A stretch of 64,000 nt of DNA from Dioscorea cayenensis subsp. rotundata (Eukaryota > Streptophyta > Magnoliopsida > Dioscoreales > Dioscoreaceae). This document shows, piece by piece, positions 1-12,379 of this stretch. Made by a program: the position numbers and the translations under genes. Each line of letters opens with the position of its first letter. The stretch's first letter is position 1. The notes beneath the pieces were generated by a model, which saw only the letters and a program-made list of their open reading frames with translations, had not been told where the DNA came from and made no database searches. Location of the stretch: contig NC_052474.1 in the NCBI RefSeq assembly GCF_009730915.1, positions 14,047,501 to 14,111,500 on the forward strand. The letters run 5' to 3'.

Positions 1-316
1 GTTTACCCTTTGGTCCAAGAGGATGTACCTGATAGTCAAAGTAAGGAGTCAATGCACATTCCTCATAGGGGAGTAGTCCGGGCACTGCTTCATTCTAGTG
101 TCTCTTATCCAGTTCAATTCCCTATTTATTTCCACCCTCCGTCCATCCTTTACCTCTTTCTAGTTCCTTAGATTGATACTTTTCACAACACTTTGTTTTC
201 AGTTAGATACCAGAAGATCAATTAATACTAAGAGATTCCCAGTCCCTATGGATTTGACTACCCGATCGAATTGGGCACACTTTACTACTTGTATGATCTG
301 TGCACTTGTGGTTTAG
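1..316 (+). mobile_element. 3' end of an LTR (retrotransposon, partial)
   Basis: The stretch from about 197 to 316 resembles the end of the LTR at 57,128-57,255: both have a cagtta...agaagatcaa...cagtccct...gat.tga core and end in a (g/c)tgt(g/a)cacttg-type string. The two are diverged but collinear. LINE sequence starts immediately after about 316, so this looks like an LTR retrotransposon that landed inside the LINE, with the rest of it left of the window. The exact end and target duplication cannot be fixed. Confidence 0.55.
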
Positions 317-332
317 CAATGGATTGCGTATC

Positions 333-1500
333 AAGCAGCTTTAGATATACCTTCCAAAATGGAGTTAGGGGCGGGATCAACATAAAGACAATAATGAGGA
401 ACAAACATTAAAGAAGAGTTGATAAGAACTGCTTTGCCTACTGAGGAGGTTCTAGTATGTCTCCAAATAGAAATGGCTTTTTCAATTTTATCTAACATAG
501 AGGTGAAATGAGAAATAGCCAATTATTTAGGAGAAACCAAGATGCCTAGATAGGTTAAAGGAAAATAACCAACTCTAAATTTTAGAATATTGCAAATACT
601 CGCTAATGAGCCTCTTATTGAAACGAGTAAGGAAGAAAAATTTTCAAATTTAGAGCTATTAGCTCGCTGCCCAATTAAGCTCTCATAGATAGAAAAGCAA
701 AGTTTAATGTTACGAGCAGCTTTCCTGGAAGCATGAGTCATAAGAATAAGGTCATCCACATACATTAGGTGATTGAAGTTATAACGAAGTTCAAGATTGA
801 ACCCAATAATAATATTATTTCTCATAGCAAAATTCAGGAGGGCATTCAAGTTCTAGGAAACTAGAATGAATAAATAAGAAGAGATAGGATCTACTTGTCA
901 AAGACTCCTAGAAGAAGAGATCCAAGGAGTGGAATGCTTATTAATAAAAGAAGGAGAAAGTGGCAAAGCTAATATAGGCATGAATCCAAGAAATACACTG
1001 ACCATAAAATTGCATTTTTGAAAAGGTGGCAAGAATTGCAGTCCAATTCAAGGTATCATAAGCTTTTTCTATGTCAAATTTGAGTAACATCCTAGGGGGG
1101 TGAGTTAAATCATCTTCCATAGAATGCACAACTTCTTGAAGGGTAATAATATTATCAAAAGGACTATGACCATAAACAAAACTATATTATTCACGACCAA
1201 TAAGGCGAGGCAGAATTTGGGTAAGACAATTAGCCAAAATCTTCAAAATAATTTTTAATTTTATAATAAACATTACAAAGAGAGATCGGCCAAAAATCAA
1301 AAACAAACTTGGGATTTGTTTTCTTAGGAATTAAAGAAATGAAAATTTTACCCCAAGTTTTAGGCATGACAGAATTGGAAAAGAAATGCCGAATAGCTAT
1401 AAATAAATGATCGCCAATATCATTCTAGAAAAAGTGATAAAATTCAGTGTTAATGCCATCCGGGTCAAGACTTGCTAGAAGGTGGAGACGATAGAGCTTG
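333..1500 (-). pseudogene. LINE reverse transcriptase remnant
   Basis: Fragments in several frames keep the order of LINE RT motifs: LKFDIEKAYDTLNW near 1,084-1,043 (palm aspartate motif), a QVDPISSYLF-like stretch near 890-860, and the catalytic box YVDD at 751-762, where plant L1 elements more often have FADD. A YLGI motif follows near 560, then a thumb-like stretch to about 333. Stops separate the pieces, so no working polymerase is made. L1-type LINE is favoured over LTR-type RT because of the YLGI motif and the neighbouring zinc-knuckle ORF1. Confidence 0.8.
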
Positions 1501-2189
1501 ATAAACTTCATTCTTCACCAAAAGAGAATATCACACTCACTAGAAGAAACAGTAGGAAGATTATTAGGCAGGCCCAGTAAACATTAGAAAAGTTTTTATT
1601 AGTAGAATCCCTCCAAAGACCAGTAAAAAAATTAACAAAAATTTGATCAATACAATGTTAATGAGTGAAAATATTACCATCAAAATCCGAAATGTGAGAA
1701 ATAGAGTTAAAATGATTTCGAAAATAGAGTCATGAAAGAAGCTGGAGTTGTAATCCCCATTCTGAAACACACATAAGCCTAGCCCTTTGAGCCCTACTTA
1801 ATAGATTTTTGCCTTCAAAGAGTAGGAAGCCGATCATAAAGGGCAACCGAAATCCATGTTAGGATGTTTACTATGATCGCTCAAAACATCATTGGCCTCA
1901 GCTTCAACTATTTCCAATTCAAGATTGTTAATATCTTTTTCGATGGAATTCATACTAGTCACCCTCCAATGAATGAACTTAGACCTAGTTCGAGAGATAA
2001 GATGGGAGAAAGCATGCATGGATTAGAGTGAGGGAAAAAATTCCAAGCTTCTCTAACAATAGTATGACAACCCGAAATACTCCAACCAGTGGTTATCAAA
2101 TGGGTAAAATACGAGTTTTGCAAAAACTATGGGGAGAAGTAGAAAGAAACAGTGGAGCATGGTATGAAAAGGTTCAATAAAGATGTTTA

Positions 2190-2869
2190 ATAAAACAGGA
2201 ATCAAACTTAGACGACTAGCAGAAATTAACCAGACAACAATCCAAGCGAGCCCATCATTTAGCCATTCCCACCTGGTTATTACACCTTGTATAATTGGAA
2301 CTAATAAAACTCATATCCAAAAGATTATTCAAAGCGATAAAATCAAAAAACTTATGAGCTTTGCAATGATAATAAAAATGAGTGGCCCCTTTAGACTCAT
2401 CCATAGAAACCACTGCATTAAAATTGGCTATGAGTAACCAAGGTAAGTTTAAAGGGGTTATACTAGAGAGTTCTTGCCACAAAGAACATTGACCTTGGAT
2501 TTAATTAGAGTTGTAAATAACTGAAATAACCCAAGTATCTGCAGTATCTGATGAGATGACTAAATGCAAAGTGTACCGGGAAATTGCCACAGGAGTAACT
2601 AGGCCCTGCACTTCCTCCAAAATGTGATAATTCCACCGTAATAGACCCTCGGCCATGATAGTAGCCTAGCCCCATTCTCGACCAAACTTAGTACAAAAAT
2701 GATCAATCCTATCTACATCAGCTCTGGTTTCTACAAGACTGAAAATGAGAAGATTGATATTTTTCATCATATGAACAATACTAGAGATAGTATACATACT
2801 TGATACTCCCCTGCAATTCCAAGAACTATCTTTGTTAAATCCATAAAAAAACAAACGGAAAAGGAACAA
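2190..2869 (-). pseudogene. LINE endonuclease (APE-type) remnant
   Basis: Two minus-strand fragments, 2,869-2,666 and 2,482-2,255, match in position and style the apurinic-type endonuclease of plant L1 elements. The first carries the N-terminal FSLVETRAD-type motif with its catalytic glutamate (family knowledge). The second has PWLLIANFNAV, the usual GDFN position, here with A-N replacing G-D, followed by the FxDFI...L.D motif. The change at the GDFN site and the intervening stops show that it is inactive. Confidence 0.7.
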
Positions 2870-2984
2870 AAAGAGTTATAGAAATATCCTAAAAGATGAA
2901 GCAAAACACTAGCTCGCGGGCAAAAAACTGGGAAACAGAGTCTCAAGGGCCTTCAAGACTCTTGTCAACCCTCCTTTTCTTATG

Positions 2985-4330
2985 GAAAAACCACTAGAGC
3001 TTGGGGAAACTTATGAACCAAGCTTTCTATCCGAAACCCACTCTAATACTTATCTAGCATCATCAAATTTTTTGGTTCCTCTGGTACTTCATACTCCAAC
3101 ATCTTGTGAGAGTTGGAGACACCTTCATCAATTTGGACTTCATGAAGACTTTCCGAAGTCCGGAGGGTAGGAGGAAGAGAATAATATTTAATGGGAATTT
3201 TCAGCTTTTCCTTGGAAATCACAGGGGCCTTGGAACTCGAAGCCAACTCTAGATTAGAGGAGACGACATCCCCTAAGTGATGTGAATGATCAAGAGACGT
3301 TGGATTAGCCAATGAGAGCGTCTCTCATGCTACTCGAGAGTTTCCATCAACATTAATACTAGCCATCTCAACTATAGCGGGAATTGTGCAATGGATCCTT
3401 GCTTCGAAGCGGGCTCCCCCACCTCGAATGCTAGATTGGAATTCTCACCCTCTATGTTGCAGGGGTTTCAAATGCACCACACATGAGGTCGACCCTTCGG
3501 GCACCTCCAGTGATCCCTACCACTTCTTCGCCGTCTGGAGACCAGCATCGATGGATCAAAGTCTATGTTTGATTCCTCTATTGGTGTCTCAATCTCATTA
3601 GTTGTGTTTGATGGTCTAGAAGTCGTCCATGCATCCAAGCCATTATTCAACTGTACTAGGGATCCCCTAACCGCTGACCTCTGCCGATGGATCTGAATTG
3701 AGAGATGGAGAGGGTCTACCTTGGCATGTCGAACTCCATCGATTGCAAGAATTAGATCTGTGACTAACCAACCCGCATGTATAGCAAAAGGTGGGTAATT
3801 TTTTATACAAGACGACGACGAATACTTGATGTGCATCATCTCCTATCCATAACCCTTGTTTCAGGGGGTTGGCAAGATCAATTTCTACACAAATACGTGC
3901 AAACTTGGATCGGTGAAAGGAAGAAGCATAGTCATCAACTTTAAGCAATCTACTTATATAAGAGGCAATCATTTCTAAAGAATCTCCATCCCATAAATCC
4001 ATTGGAAGATTATGCAGTTGTAAACAAATAACATCAATTGAAAGCTTCATGAATGCAAGTTCAAAGAACAGCTGCCATAGTGCCAATTGTCGAATGATTC
4101 AGTTAACATCCCAAGGACCATCAAACAGGAGCTTCTGTATAGCTTCATGCGTTTCTCAACAAATAAGGAGATTACCGCTTGGAAGATTAGAGATGTGGAT
4201 CACCCAAAATCGTTTCATTTAGATTGCAGGATCATCTTAACCTAGTCAAAAGGAGGAGGCTTATAGAAGAATTTTCCATATAGGGAAGTTCTGGAAGCGC
4301 ATCCTCAGTCCTTGGCAGATGTAGAGGACT
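2985..4330 (-). pseudogene. LINE ORF1 (DUF4283/CCHC nucleic-acid-binding protein) remnant
   Basis: The segment 4,086-3,667 on the minus strand encodes a plant LINE ORF1 core: a LHNLPMDLW stretch, RFARICVEIDL-type strand (here KFARICVEIDL), a WIGDD...FVVVLY stretch, then a zinc knuckle C-X2-C-X4-H-X4-C at 3,786-3,745. The C-terminal tail (3,660-2,985) is rich in S, T and P and is broken. This protein normally binds element RNA. Upstream sequence to about 4,330 may hold the N-terminus, but stops are frequent. Confidence 0.75.
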
Positions 4331-4939
4331 AGAAAAAATGGTAAGTATCTTACTATCACTTATGAAGGAGATCGGCAATACTTAATAAAAACTTTTTACG
4401 GTCGGCATGTTTGCAACGTTATATTGAAAATATTTAAACAATCACCGTTTTTTAAGTTATTTGACCTAACACTAGAAAATAATATAACTTGCAACCTTGA
4501 GTGTTATTTTCAGTCATTTTAACTTCCACATTTTGAGTGTTAAAAGCATTGAAAACTATAAAATTTTAGTTGTTGTGGCTTGATAGCATTGAAAACGGTA
4601 AACATTTCAAGTAAAACATGTATAAGGTACACATTTCCATAAATAAACCCAGATTTTATAATATTTAAAAAAATTCAATGATATTTGACAAAAACAATCA
4701 TTTTAATATCGTTAAATATGGTTAAAATAAAAATCTCAGTTTCTTTAAATTTGGAAATCCAAATAAAATCTTATATAAGAAAAAAAAAAATCATTTCACT
4801 AGAAATCGATGAACGGCTGTGATTTGTTAAATCACTCTCATACAGAGGGACATGGCCAACACTAATCCTTTAACTTTTTTGGGTACTTCTATCCAATTCC
4901 CCCGCTTCTCTTTATCCATTGAGCTTGGGACGCCCAGCA
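4331..4939 (+). promoter_or_regulatory. AT-rich spacer and presumed promoter/leader of the bS20 gene
   Basis: No gene is seen here. The stretch is AT-rich with several A-tracts up to about 4,800, then becomes pyrimidine-rich (cttctctttatccattgagcttgggac) just before the ATG at 4,940, as expected for a plant 5' leader. An upstream ATG at 4,852 opens another frame of 115 codons, but that frame does not splice into the ribosomal protein and is probably not the main product. Confidence 0.4.
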
Positions 4940-6874
4940 ATGGCGGCATCCGCTGCTCTCCACTCCCCTCTCTCCTCTTGCCTTGTTCTCCCTCCCGAAA
5001 CACAAGCCCTTCTCTCTTTGCACCACTACCATCAGCAGCAGCAGCAGCAGCAGCAGGGCTTCCTTCCTTTCCCATCCTAAAACCTTTAAATCCCTTCTCG
5101 CTTTCTCTTCTTCCGTTTCACCCATTTGTTTTCCTCGAGGTAAGGTCTTCTATGCAACAATGCGTAGTTTGTAGGGAATCTAGTTCAATTGGTTTATAAA
5201 AGAAGGGTTTTTCCTGGGGTTCAAGGGACTGGTTTGACGGAGAGAATGGGGGAGAGAGGGAGAAATCCTGTGCGGAGGCTTGTGGTATGTGAGGTGGCTC
5301 CGAAGAAGAAGGCGGATTCGGCCATGAAGAGGGCTCGGCAGGCTGAGAAGCGGCGAATTTACAACAAAGCCAAGAAGTCGGAGGCCAAGACTCGGATGAG
5401 GAAGGTATCATGCTTTTTCTTTTTCTTTAATTATGTTTTGATTCTTTCTTATTTCTTTAATATCGTGAATTTGGTTTGTGGTGTTCCCATTTTGATGAAT
5501 TTTTTTATGATTGGTCTTGATTTGTTGGAGTTTGAGTTTGTGGAGCAAAGGATTTGGAATTAGTATTTTTAGTATGGAGTATATTAAACTCAATTTTGAA
5601 AAATGATTATTGCTAAACACTCTGTTCATATAGATATAATTTGTTATCAATGTGTTGATTCAACTATTCAAGAATAGAATGTTAATTTTGTGTATCATAT
5701 ATGCACAAATTTACTGGATGCCATTTTGTAAATGCTTAATAATGAGTGAAATCTCAGTTTCATTGGTACCTTCCTTAACAACTTCGCTTTTAAATGTTGT
5801 AGTATATTATTTTTTTTAAATCCTTGTTGGAGCTCAACTTGTACTTTTATGAGTTTGATCATGGGAATGGGTGACAGAGGGTTTGTGAATAACCCAGAGA
5901 ACTGTTTTTTTGGAACCTCAATAGATTGAGAGTCTTTTGAATTATCGGCTATATTTTATAATGTTGAACATGACATTAAGTGAGGAGACATGTTGCAAAG
6001 ATGTTTGGATTTAAGAAAGAGAATTCACCTCGTGTCTTTCTTCCTCTGTTCCTATTATGTGCATTATTTATGTGGAAGAACCTAAGTATGCAGCCTTCAG
6101 ATTCAGACGTTTTGTTTCTTAACCATTTGGTTTAGATTAATAATTCTGTGTTCAAATTAAATGGAAGTGTTGTATTTTTCTAAATGAAAAAAAAATTTAA
6201 AGAGTTTTGTACATCTAAGCCCAGCCAAGTGACTTGTTGGTCATGTTTCCATTGAAACTATGCAGGGATCACCAAACAAATGATCAAAAGCATCAGCAAA
6301 TAAAGCTTGGTGTGTTCCATTATTTACTGAATTACTTAACTATGTGTGTGCTAACATTAAGTTTGCAAACAACTATTGTAAGAATTTTAAAATGGAATTC
6401 ATTCGATTACCATATTCTCTATAATTTTATCAATGAATTTCAATCATGACACCACCAATGATTTAATTTTACATGTCCATTCTACAAAGCTTCAATATAG
6501 AATTACTGTGAAATTTGCATACTTTTATTTATGTTCTACTGAAATATTTCCTTCTTTTCTGAAGATAATTTTTGTTGGAAATAAATCAATTTGCATCACT
6601 TTTTGTTCATCGTATGGAATCACTAAAAGGTTATGCATATCTTTTTAGGTCTTTGAGGAACTAGATGCGCTTAGGAAGAAATCCGATGCTCAATCTGAAG
6701 AAATCCTCCCAATTGAGAAACTGATTGCAGAGGCATACTCTGCAATTGACAAAGCAGTGAAAGGCAGGCGCTTTGCACAGGAACACTGGAGCTCATCGCA
6801 AGTCCCGACTTGCAAGAAGCAAGAAGGATGTCTTGATACACCATGGTTGGTATACCCCTGTGGTGACGGCCTGA
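4940..6874 (+). CDS. PRPS20: 30S ribosomal protein bS20, chloroplast-targeted (nuclear gene)
   Basis: bS20 binds 16S rRNA in the plastid small ribosomal subunit. Mature coding: VVCEVAPKKKADSAMKRARQ onward (to 5,404), then exon 6,649-6,874 beginning VFEELDALRKKSDAQ and ending IHHGWYTPVVTA-stop. The last intron is 5,405-6,648 (AAG|GTATCA ... TTTTTAG|GTC, phase 0). An 86-bp intron, 5,140-5,225 (CGAG|GTAAGG ... TTCAAG|GGACT), joins the Ser-rich transit peptide in frame to the mature part. Two frame problems remain. The ATG at 4,940 (MAASAALHSPLSSCLVL) is one frame away from the Ser-rich region, whose (AGC)n reads as serine. In exon 3 an extra G at 6,763/6,764 shifts the frame; correct reading resumes after it. 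Either assembly indels or a young pseudogene would explain this. Family identity is certain; functionality is not. Confidence 0.85.
5031..5056 (+). repeat. (CAG)8 microsatellite in the transit-peptide region
   Basis: Eight CAG units follow ccat. In the frame of the ATG at 4,940 they read as glutamines and lead to a stop at 5,078. In the frame that splices to bS20 they read as serines, the normal composition of a chloroplast transit peptide. A length error near here could account for the frame problem, but a whole-unit change in the repeat could not. Confidence 0.85.
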
Positions 6875-7702
6875 TTTCTTCAATCAATGAGATGATGGTT
6901 TTTTTTACTTCTAATTTTCATGTTAAAGGAACGTATTACTAGAGACTATTTGTACTAGTGAATATTTGTTGTTGTATTGGAAAGTTTACCTTGTGAGTAG
7001 TATCAAGGAAGAACCTTTGTTGCTGCATTGGAATGAAAGAAGAAAAATTGTTTCCTTTGTTAGTGTTAGTGGTATTATACCACACAATTCTCTATATTCT
7101 GCCTCTTTATTTTATGTTTGATTTGGTCCATCTACTTGATGCTTGAAACAGTATACTACAGTATTTATATTTTCATGGGATTGTGTTTGGGGTAACAGAA
7201 ATTTAAACAAGTTTTTTCATTATTTATTTATTCCACTTATATGTTCTGATGTGCGGTTTGTATATATATATATACATCATCTTTATTTATTCCACTTATA
7301 TTTTCATGAATTGCTTAATTTATTACTGGCCTAAACAATTTTTTCAATCCCACGGACCTGTGTGCAAAATCCCTAACTGGGGCTGCCTGACTTTCAAATA
7401 ATTTCACTGTTCAAAATAAGCTCAAGCTTCAAGCCAGCAAACAACTTGAGAGTAATAGCACACCAGACAGAAACCCTTCAGATTGCCATTTAAATAGCTC
7501 AATTTCACAGGATCCCATGTTTTTCATCAGTAAAAACAGGGGCAAAGTTCACCAGAATTTACAATCCTTTTAATCATATCATCTGCATCAGGACAGGAAA
7601 AAAAAATCAACCAAGAAGGCAACTGTTTCCAGTGAGCAAGGGCTGGCAACAGGAAAAAAATAAAAGCCATTAGTCATTCCCACCAACCAATTAAGCCAAC
7701 AT
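6875..7702. other. Convergent 3' region between bS20 and DP genes
   Basis: The two genes end tail to tail, 828 bp apart. The left part is T-rich and is the likely bS20 3' UTR. The right part (from about 7,350) is the likely DP 3' UTR on the minus strand. No other gene is visible; there is a short (TA)n at 7,261-7,274. Confidence 0.5.
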
Positions 7703-10700
7703 TTAAGAGGTTAAGTTTTCGGAGTTCCATGAGAAAGAAACAGGCTTCAGAGGATTTCCATTTCGATCCGTGATCGAAGATGAACCTTCTGATAAACCTT
7801 GACTAGATTCCCTGATTTCTAATGAATGAGGGCATTTCATTGCTTTAAGGATCGCAGCATCATCATGCAATGTGAAGGGAGTCCTGTAAACAAAAGGTGC
7901 ACATGAGAATGCATCCTATGCTTTCAGCTAAACTAAATACATTTGATTAGATGAGAATAATGTAAAGAAAATTAATTGAGCATATTATCATTGTTCTGAA
8001 ACCAAAGAGCAACAGCATACCCATTGAAGTCAAAATGCACCAAACTCATATCTTCAGATATCTCGATCTCAACTGTGGCCTGTGGTCTTGTCTGCTCAGT
8101 GTTAGCAATCTGGCAATCTTTTGTAGTCATATAAAAGAATGAACCATAGCTCAAACAAAAGATTTTCAACCATGAACATGGTTACTGTTTGCTTTAATTA
8201 GATCGAACTAAATTCACGGGCTATCAAGTCAAAAAAAAAGCAGATTCATTGACTCATGAAAGCAACAGATCCAACAGAAAATTTAAATATTTCGTGAAGC
8301 AGTCTCCTTTGAACAAGAAAACATCTGTTTCATGAATCACCTTCATTGCAAGAGTGAAATAAGAAGAAAACATACTCTGACCAGCAGAAATGGCAATGCA
8401 ATTCCTTCAGAAGGGACATGTCCAGCTCCTGACTTGCTTAGGCGCTGATTTCGCAAAATCAGGGTTTGGAGATTTATGAACTTCAAGAACCAACAAGAGC
8501 GAGGAGTACCAGTCATGCCCAAACAGATGAACAATCAGAGTATCACATTGTTGTGAAAAATGAGAGCACGTGGAAGAGCTAAACACAAACAACTATTCAT
8601 TTTGGACATCAACATTTAAAACAAGTAGGCCTTACTTGGTCCTCCAATTCCTTTAAGAAATTTGCCTTTGCTTGAACCCTATTCATTACATTTATGTGCA
8701 GCTTCTGCAGGAGAAACTTTCAAATTCATCAGCACAAATGACATGATAGCCGCAGCATTATAGATCAAAATCATGATGAAATTTACGGTAATAGATTTTC
8801 AAAGAAATAAAGTAAAACTATAAACTATAAAGATTTCTTCAGAATAATTTAGGACCTTCAACTCATCCAATTCTTCAGTTCTTGTAGTGGGAAATCCTAT
8901 CCATCGGATCTCCTTTTTATCCTTCGCAATAACATTGATAGCCATGAGAACGTTAAATGCATCATACACCCTTCGCCGGATATTTTTCTCATCAAAATGT
9001 TCGCTTAAGCACATTTGATCCATATTGCTTCCTGCACCCTTGTCCAATAGAGAAAAAAGAAGCCATTTAGAGTTGAAACAGAAAGACGAGGAAAATATAT
9101 TACCAACCTCAACTTGTGTGATGTTCTTGGCAAGGGATGCTAAATCTGCTATAATCTCATCAGCAACCTGAACGAAACAAACTGCTATTAGGATTGTATA
9201 ATTAAGGGGACCACATGGTATTATGAGGTAAAAACAATTTAAGATTCATTCTAGTTGGCAAATGCCTCAATTAGCAAAGCCAAAGAATTGAAAGATCAGA
9301 TGCTCCAAAATTCAAATTTCTGATTTGTCCAAAGTTATACTTGTAGCAGCAGTAGCACAACACATTGGAATAATAACTTGATGGATCATTGGCTTGCGTG
9401 ATGTCAAACAAAAATTTTCAATCTATTATTGATGAAGCTTTACTCCAGTTAAGGATGCAACACAATTCTTGCAGCATGGGACATATTCAAAGCACGTTCT
9501 CCATAAAAGGCTTAAAAGTTGCTTGTCATATGAAATATGATAATTCATAGGGTTGCACAATCGTGTGAAGCGTTCCCATAAATTTGAAAGCTAGCAGTCA
9601 ATGATTTATACATCTCACCACCCACATTTTGCTTCCGATTTTCACAGATAATGTTACAATACCAAATACTTCGGAATGCCACCAATTAGTTAGGCCTGCT
9701 TCAGAAGTGTTGGACGATCACTCAAGTTACCTCTTAACCACTTCATTGTTGTTATTAGTAACTAATACGCAGCTCTCTACCAATATACTGTTACTATCAA
9801 ATCTGAATGTCAACTTGTTGAAGATGTAAGGGATTAGAAAAAAGATCAAAGACAGGCTTTACCAAGCATGTATAAATGATGCCATGTTAAAAAAATTAAG
9901 TGAACAGAATGACAAACCCATACTGAAATATTTAAACACAAATGGATAACATGAAAACAAACAATAGTACTATATTAATTAGTTTAGTGAATTTAGAAAG
10001 GAATATATAATTTATGTTTGGTTTGAATATAATATGATATTATAGCCTGTGCAGTTGTTTTTTTTTGCAACACGTTATCTAGAAAAGAGTAATATATATG
10101 AAGAGTAGATAGTAGTTAATAATCTAACATTGTCACTTGGTGAATCTGGGTTTGAAGATATGTATATCCAAGCCTCTCATTATATCAGTTTAAGCTTTTC
10201 GGTTGTAGCAAACCCAAACAATATGTACGGTTTGAGGCTAACACTAAGGATTCATGACTTGAATTCAATAGCATCACATTGAAGTGAAAACTTTCCATAA
10301 TACTTATTATGGCCGAGTCCTCCGAAACACACATCACACTGGTTTCGAGAGTAACTTATAAGCTTCTATTACCATGCAATCATAATATCACACGTATAAG
10401 AACCAATACAACAAATAAACTTCATATTGAGTCAAATGGCATAATTGGGTGAAATTAGAAATGACTAGGAAAAAAAAACACAACTATCACCTCATTGTAT
10501 GTTGTTCTTCCTTTGGCCTCAATCTTCTTGCAAACTGAGAAAGCAATAAGCAAAAGTAAATTTATCATTTGTTCTCAATCAAATTCATCATGTTGCTCTA
10601 ATAATTAAATAATCTTTGCAAAAGGCAATGAGAATAGAGAATTACAATCAGGAGAAAGAATTGAAAGTTAGAAAAGACCACATGACTGCATGGACAAGCT

Positions 10701-11623
10701 GATTAGTTAAGTAGGCCAGTAGGAAGTTAAATTCAACTAAGACTATACATTGATGAAGTGCAAAGATGTGACCTAATGGATGCCTATGACTATATAATAC
10801 AATCAGATTTGTAATTTTTATGAATTTCAAACTGTTTGTGACAGTACAAACACTACTCTGAACCATGTAAATGATAGATCAATAATGAGGCAAAAGCAAT
10901 AGCAGAGCTAACCTCAATAAAAGTTGTGTGATGCTTTGGGGCACGCTATAAATGTAAGAAAATTAGGATATAGAATAATTTGCTTAGTAAAGGAAAATAG
11001 GCAACTAACCACAAGAGTAGGGTGTGCTTGGTTGGTATTGGAATAAATTGTGTCAAAGATTATAAATTTTTGAATTTTTGTATGTCATTTATATACCAAT
11101 TAAGTGAGCTTTAATTTAAATTAATTCTAATTAAAACTATATTTTGTTAATTAATGATTGATATTTGATAATAGTAAATAATTTTTTAGAATACAAATTG
11201 ATGATTACATATATTCAAATCATCTATTGGTGGTGTCTCATTGGAGAAGTTGGAATACCTTTGAATAAAACACAAGCATATAGTCTATCAATCACTATTA
11301 AACATGAAAAAAAAAACATCCACATCTTTCTAACCTATTGTGCTAAACCGACGAAGTCCCCATCCCACAATTCTTGAAGCCTTCTTCTTCTTCACTGCAC
11401 TATTGGTATAGAAAGGCTAGATTACCATCAAAGAAATATTAAAACAACCAAGTAAAATAAATGTCTCTTTAAGATAAGAAGAGATTAATAGATCAACCAA
11501 ACAGGCACAAAATTTTCTCAACACATAGTAGCTAACTTACTCATTAGAACCTTCACATTTGTCATCATCTTTAATATACAAGTCGTTTAACCGAAGAGAA
11601 TTTTCACAAGATGTTGATGTCAT
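7703..11623 (-). CDS. DP: DP transcription factor (E2F dimerisation partner)
   Basis: Nine exons with in-phase GT..AG junctions: 11541-11623, 11335-11399, 10491-10534, 9108-9167, 8856-9038, 8636-8704, 8376-8480, 8021-8091, 7703-7883. They join to 861 nt, about 286 residues, in the range of plant DPA. The winged-helix domain runs from GWGLRRFS through [15 protein letters not shown] to [20 protein letters not shown], with the RRRVYD recognition helix intact. A coiled-coil dimerisation helix ([15 protein letters not shown]) and the marked-box region ([27 protein letters not shown]) follow. DP pairs with E2F to control S-phase genes in the nucleus. The start ATG is preceded in frame by a TGA. The exon 4/5 junction is ambiguous: 9104|9031 also keeps frame. 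No lesion is seen, so the gene looks functional. DPA versus DPB is not resolved. Confidence 0.92.
10913..10945 (-). other. Possible decayed duplicate of the third DP exon
   Basis: On the minus strand a 33-bp stretch flanked by ..TTTATAG| and |GTTAGC ends ACA ACT TTT ATT GAG. It parallels the end of the real exon at 10,491-10,534 (ACA ACA TAC AAT GAG|GTGATA). Including it would not keep the reading frame. Chance resemblance is possible. Confidence 0.25.
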
Positions 11624-12342
11624 TGCTTCAACAATTTCTCAAAGATCCACTGCTTATGTGGTCGATTCAATACTCTCCAAAATCGGCAGCAACATTCATC
11701 GAAAGTCTATGGCACATCAAAGATAGAATAGATTTGTTACTATCTCATGAAGAGTTATCATACTAACCATACGAGTTGATTGTGTTTATTTAGATAGTTA
11801 AAACCCAATGCTAATTAAATATAGAGAGGCATGTATTAATTGTAGCGATACAGTGAAAAACAAACAACTCTCAAAACAATTAATAACCAAGTGTAGTTAC
11901 CGAGTTACCATAAGTGTTGTTTAAGTAGATTGTGTAATGTCTACCAATAGAATCATCAAGTCTAGCGAATATTAAAGACGCCAAAACATCAGAAAGCTCT
12001 TATAGTAACTCAGTAATGAGAAATAAAAGGTGGCTTAAGCTCCTGGTTTCTCCAAGTTTTGCCAAACACTCATGGACCCCTATGCCTTTATGAGGGAAAA
12101 GAGATCTCAATTCAGATTAAACTGTATGGGTGAAGTTACTATTATACTCCGAACCCAACCTTATATCCTACTTTCTCTTCTTAATTTCCTTCTTGTTGAC
12201 TATATATGATTATAATAATCGATTAATCAAGTTTAAAGACATAATTCTTGATAAGTTATTTAATTTCCTACTTTGCACATATTAACGTGTGCACGTGCAC
12301 ACACATATATGCAAATCTATGCTATATTTATATAGATATATC

Positions 12343-12348
12343 TTCTAT

Positions 12349-12374
<26 letters not shown>
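12343..12374. repeat. (TA)n microsatellite
   Basis: An alternating TA run of about 32 bp lies in AT-rich, non-coding DNA. Confidence 0.9.

Positions 12375-12379
<5 letters not shown>

Larger units (their letters stand above)
317..4330 (-). mobile_element. Degenerate LINE (L1-type non-LTR retrotransposon)
   Basis: Read on the minus strand the parts come in L1 order: an ORF1 protein with DUF4283-like fold and CCHC knuckle (about 4,330-2,985), an endonuclease segment (2,869-2,190) and a reverse transcriptase (1,500-333). Every part is broken by stops and frameshifts, so it is a dead copy. The 3' end (RNase H region, tail) is missing because LTR sequence abuts at 316. No poly-A tail or target duplication can be seen. 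Confidence 0.8.

Noticed and set aside
4852..5199. A 115-codon plus-strand frame starting upstream of the bS20 ATG
   Set aside because: It overlaps the transit-peptide region in a third frame and cannot be spliced to the mature protein. Its alanine run comes from the CAG repeat.
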